Shown in pieces: positions 5,931 through 8,022 of a stretch of DNA of 8,022 nt (position 1 is the stretch's first letter; each line of letters opens with the position of its first letter). A program made the position numbers and the translations under genes. The stretch comes from an uncultured beta proteobacterium (lineage in GTDB: Bacteria > Pseudomonadota > Gammaproteobacteria > Burkholderiales > Burkholderiaceae_C), in contig CAIYQF010000341.1 in the NCBI GenBank assembly GCA_903928325.1, forward strand, positions 1-8,022, read 5' to 3'. The notes beneath the pieces were generated by a model, which was given only the letters and a program-made list of their open reading frames with translations, did not search any database and was not told the DNA's origin.

Positions 5931-6659
5931 ATGATCAACACGGTCGAAGCAATGCGAGTCCTTGAGACCGCCTTGATGTGTGCGCAACAGCCCCTGTCAT
6001 TGCGCGATATGCGTACGCTCCTTCTAGAGGAGATCAGTGACGATGCCCTCAACCAAATGCTAGGCGACCTGGGCACGCAATGGGCCGACAAAGGTGTGGA
6101 GTTGGTGCCAGTGGCCAGCGGCTGGCGTTTCCAAAGTCGGCCTGAAATGCGCCCGTTTTTGGATCGATTGCATCCCGAAAAGCCGCCGCGTTACACCCGC
6201 GCCACCCTGGAGACGCTGGCCATCATCGCTTACCGCCAACCCGTTACGCGTGGCGACATGGAGGATATCCGGGGCGTCACCATCAACTCCTTGTTGATCA
6301 AACAGCTCGAAGACCGGGGCTGGGTCGAGGTCATCGGTCACCGCGAGGCGCCGGGGCGACCGGCGCTTTTTGCCACGACCAAGCAATTTTTGGACGATCT
6401 GGGGCTGGCCAGCCTGAGCGCTTTGCCCGCGCTCGAGCCGGTGGGCCAACGCGCTACCGAGGCCATGGCCGACGGTGTCGTGGCTGCCTCCACGCCGCTT
6501 GATGGGCTGGCCATGGTGCTGCCGCCCGGTCTGGTCAGCGACTCGGATATGGACGCGCAATCCGTCCCAGTGGAGTCGCACCCGGAAACAGCCGGTGCAG
6601 ACCGCAACCCCACACCTGATTTTTTTGACAGCGCGCAAGCGCCTGCTTCCCATGAATGA
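5931..6659 (+). CDS. scpB: Segregation and condensation protein ScpB
   Basis: ScpB is the dimeric winged-helix (kite) subunit that works with ScpA and SMC in chromosome condensation and segregation. The 242-residue product shows the family order: first winged-helix domain at about residues 4-78 (VLETALMCAQQPLS, then GWRFQSRPE), the linker PRYTRATLETLAIIAYRQPV (86-105), RGDMEDIRGV (107-116), and the second domain ending GRPALFATTKQFLDDLGL (142-159). Residues about 165-242 form a disordered, acidic, Pro/Ala-rich tail beyond the core. The ATG at 5931 has GGAAA five bases upstream. The gene overlaps rluB by eight bases, a common scpB-rluB pairing. No scpA is present in this window, though it often lies directly upstream; it must be elsewhere or absent. 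Confidence 0.94.
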   Translation: MINTVEAMRVLETALMCAQQPLSLRDMRTLLLEEISDDALNQMLGDLGTQWADKGVELVPVASGWRFQSRPEMRPFLDRLHPEKPPRYTRATLETLAIIAYRQPVTRGDMEDIRGVTINSLLIKQLEDRGWVEVIGHREAPGRPALFATTKQFLDDLGLASLSALPALEPVGQRATEAMADGVVAASTPLDGLAMVLPPGLVSDSDMDAQSVPVESHPETAGADRNPTPDFFDSAQAPASHE

Positions 6660-7914
6660 CATTGATCCTGCCGCGTCAGATGAACCCTCCACCGAGCCCT
6701 TGAGCGCCGCATCGCATGCGCCAGGTCCCGTGGTGATGGCCGACGCCGCGCCGATTGCGCCGGGCAGCCTGTTCGACCAGGTCGTCTCGGGCGCGTTCGA
6801 TGCCGAAGACGCCTCGCTGGAAGTCACCCCGCCCAAGCGCATCCTGACGCCCATGGCCGAGACGCCCAAGCTGCACAAAATCCTGGCCCAAGCCGGCATG
6901 GGCTCGCGCCTGGAGATGGAGCAGCTGATTCTCGAAGGCCGCATTTCGGTAAACAACGAGCCGGCCCATATCGGCCAGCGCATCCAGTTTGGCGACCACA
7001 TCAAGGTCAACGGCAAGCCCATTCGCTTCCGCGTTGACCCGCCACCACCGCGCGTCATCGCTTACCACAAGCCGGTGGGCGAGGTCGTCACCCACGACGA
7101 CCCGCAAAACCGCCCCACGGTGTTTCGCCGCCTGCCCAAGCTCAACCAGGGCAAATGGCAGTCGGTCGGGCGCTTGGACCTCAATACCGAAGGCCTGTTG
7201 CTGTTTACCAGCTCCGGCGAGTTGGCCAACAATTTGATGCATCCCCGCTTTGGCTTGGTGCGCGAATACGCGGTGCGGGTGCTGGGGTCGCTGAGCAAAG
7301 AAGAAAAGCAGATGCTGCTCGACGGCGTCAAGTTGGACGACGGCATTGCGCAGTTCGGCTCCATCGAAGCCGGTGGCGGCGAGGGCAGCAACTGCTGGTA
7401 CCGCGTCACCATCTCTGAGGGCCGCAACCGTGAAGTGCGGCGCATGCTCGAAGCCGTGGGCCACGCGGTGAGCCGCCTGATTCGCATTCGCTACGGTGCC
7501 ATGCTGCTGCCGCGCGGCCTCAAGCGTGGCGCCTGGATGGAGCTGGACGAAACCGACATCGCGGCTCTGGTGCAGGCCGCTGGCAGCGCGGGTGCCGGCA
7601 ATGACGGCGTAGAGCGCGTGCGCACAGCCGAAGGCGCAGGCCGTCCCGCTCCCCGAGGCCCCGGCAACCGTCGGGGCGGGCCGCCTACGCCGCGCGGTGC
7701 CCAACGCGCTGGCGCAGGTCGCGGGCCGGGCGCTGGGCGCAGTGGCGCACCATCACCGGTCGGCAAAGCGGGTGGTGTCGCGGCGCAGCCCGATCCCCTG
7801 AAAACATCGGTGGGCTACATCGGCGCCGACAGCCTGTCACGCCAGCGAAAACAAGAGGCGCAGCGCCAGCGCAGCGGCCCCGGTGGCCAACGCCGCACAG
7901 GGCGCAGCCGCTAG
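6652..7914 (+). CDS. rluB: 23S rRNA pseudouridine synthase RluB (RsuA/RluB/E/F family)
   Basis: E. coli RluB makes pseudouridine 2605 in 23S rRNA. The ATG at 6652, overlapping the end of scpB, gives 420 residues. Layout: a disordered acidic N-terminus (1-68), an S4 domain at about 72-125 (KLHKILAQAGMGSR, GRISVNNEPA), a catalytic domain with YHKPVGEVVTHDD (138-150), the catalytic motif GRLDLNTEGLL (173-183; D176), and EGRNREVRRMLEAVGH (256-271). Residues about 308-420 are a Gly/Arg/Pro-rich tail not needed for the fold. The frame stays open upstream to 6475, but that stretch is scpB in another frame, so the earlier starts are rejected. No good ribosome binding site precedes 6652; coupling to scpB translation is likely. 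The following gene is ndk, a neighbour order I associate with Burkholderiales. RluB rather than RluE/F is supported by the scpB link. Confidence 0.94.
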   Translation: MNDIDPAASDEPSTEPLSAASHAPGPVVMADAAPIAPGSLFDQVVSGAFDAEDASLEVTPPKRILTPMAETPKLHKILAQAGMGSRLEMEQLILEGRISVNNEPAHIGQRIQFGDHIKVNGKPIRFRVDPPPPRVIAYHKPVGEVVTHDDPQNRPTVFRRLPKLNQGKWQSVGRLDLNTEGLLLFTSSGELANNLMHPRFGLVREYAVRVLGSLSKEEKQMLLDGVKLDDGIAQFGSIEAGGGEGSNCWYRVTISEGRNREVRRMLEAVGHAVSRLIRIRYGAMLLPRGLKRGAWMELDETDIAALVQAAGSAGAGNDGVERVRTAEGAGRPAPRGPGNRRGGPPTPRGAQRAGAGRGPGAGRSGAPSPVGKAGGVAAQPDPLKTSVGYIGADSLSRQRKQEAQRQRSGPGGQRRTGRSR

Positions 7915-7921
7915 GGCTAAC

Positions 7922-7930
7922 TGCTAAACT
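7922..7930 (+). promoter_or_regulatory. Candidate extended -10 promoter for ndk
   Basis: TGCTAAACT fits the extended -10 pattern TGnTAnnnT (TAAACT against TATAAT). It lies just after the rluB stop (7912-7914) and 57 bases before the ndk ATG. No -35 is apparent, as is usual for extended -10 promoters. Transcription would begin near 7937. Confidence 0.4.
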
Positions 7931-7937
7931 CGCACGC

Positions 7938-7958
7938 TTTGCCACGCAGGGTGGCGAA
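7938..7958 (+). repeat. Hairpin at the predicted 5' end of the ndk mRNA
   Basis: TTTGCCAC (7938-7945) pairs with GTGGCGAA (7951-7958) over eight pairs including one G-U, with loop GCAGG. It coincides with the predicted transcript start, so it may stabilise the 5' end. It lacks a U-tract and is unlikely to be a terminator for rluB. Confidence 0.45.
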
Positions 7959-7987
7959 TCATTCATTACGAAGGTTGAAGTAACACC

Positions 7988-8022
7988 ATGGCTATCGAAC
8001 GCACACTCTCCATCATCAAGCC
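7988..8022 (+). CDS. ndk: Nucleoside diphosphate kinase, N-terminus only (cut by window end)
   Basis: ATG at 7988 opens MAIERTLSIIK, the typical start of bacterial Ndk, which transfers phosphate from ATP to other nucleoside diphosphates through a histidine intermediate. GAAG at 7977-7980 is a ribosome binding site seven bases upstream. Only 11 full codons are visible; the catalytic His lies outside the window. The call rests on this N-terminus and the rluB-ndk order. Confidence 0.9.
   Translation, partial: MAIERTLSIIK

Noticed and set aside
6475..6651. Upstream extension of the rluB frame by 59 codons
   Set aside because: The stretch is scpB in another frame and encodes a Trp/Pro-rich sequence unlike RluB; the ATG at 6652 is the sensible start.
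6060..7704. Two minus-strand frames of 332 and 342 codons opposite scpB and rluB
   Set aside because: They mirror well-supported genes on the plus strand, have odd composition and no recognisable family features.
1..8022. CRISPR array, insertion sequence, tRNA or phage element
   Set aside because: I saw no regularly spaced direct repeats, transposase or integrase motifs, terminal inverted repeats or tRNA-like cloverleaf on either strand.

Overview
The window is about 8 kb of high-GC, densely packed bacterial chromosome. Protein sequences and gene order point to a betaproteobacterium of the Burkholderiales, most likely the Comamonadaceae (inferred from remembered family sequences and synteny; no search was run). 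I see only housekeeping genes plus one uncharacterised secreted protein. There is no mobile element, CRISPR array, tRNA or rRNA. I did not find a convincing undescribed multi-gene system.

Left block, plus strand: the last 43 codons of a sensor histidine kinase (1-132), then a likely operon of zapE (184-1281), a small secreted coiled-coil protein of unknown function (1278-1907, sharing ATGA with zapE) and a DinG/YoaA-type iron-sulfur DNA helicase (1928-3961). The helicase runs tail to tail into bamD on the minus strand (4774-3965), with three bases between the stop codons.

Middle: bamD (outer-membrane assembly lipoprotein) and rluD (23S rRNA pseudouridine synthase) are divergent. If rluD starts at its first ATG, the two start codons interlock in a single CATG at 4772-4775, and a good bamD -10 box (4803-4808) lies inside rluD. 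A much stronger ribosome binding site precedes a GTG at 4899, so the rluD start is uncertain.

Right block, plus strand: a 120-base gap after rluD holds three perfect inverted repeats. Then come scpB (chromosome segregation; 5931-6659), rluB (23S rRNA pseudouridine synthase; 6652-7914, overlapping scpB by 8 bases) and the first 11 codons of ndk (7988 onward), which has its own likely promoter and a 5' hairpin.

The genes serve division (zapE), repair (dinG family), envelope biogenesis (bamD), ribosome maturation (rluD, rluB), chromosome condensation (scpB) and nucleotide supply (ndk). The points that merit a second look are the bamD/rluD start region, the hairpin-rich gap after rluD, the two-cysteine secreted protein next to zapE, and the disordered tails of ScpB and RluB.
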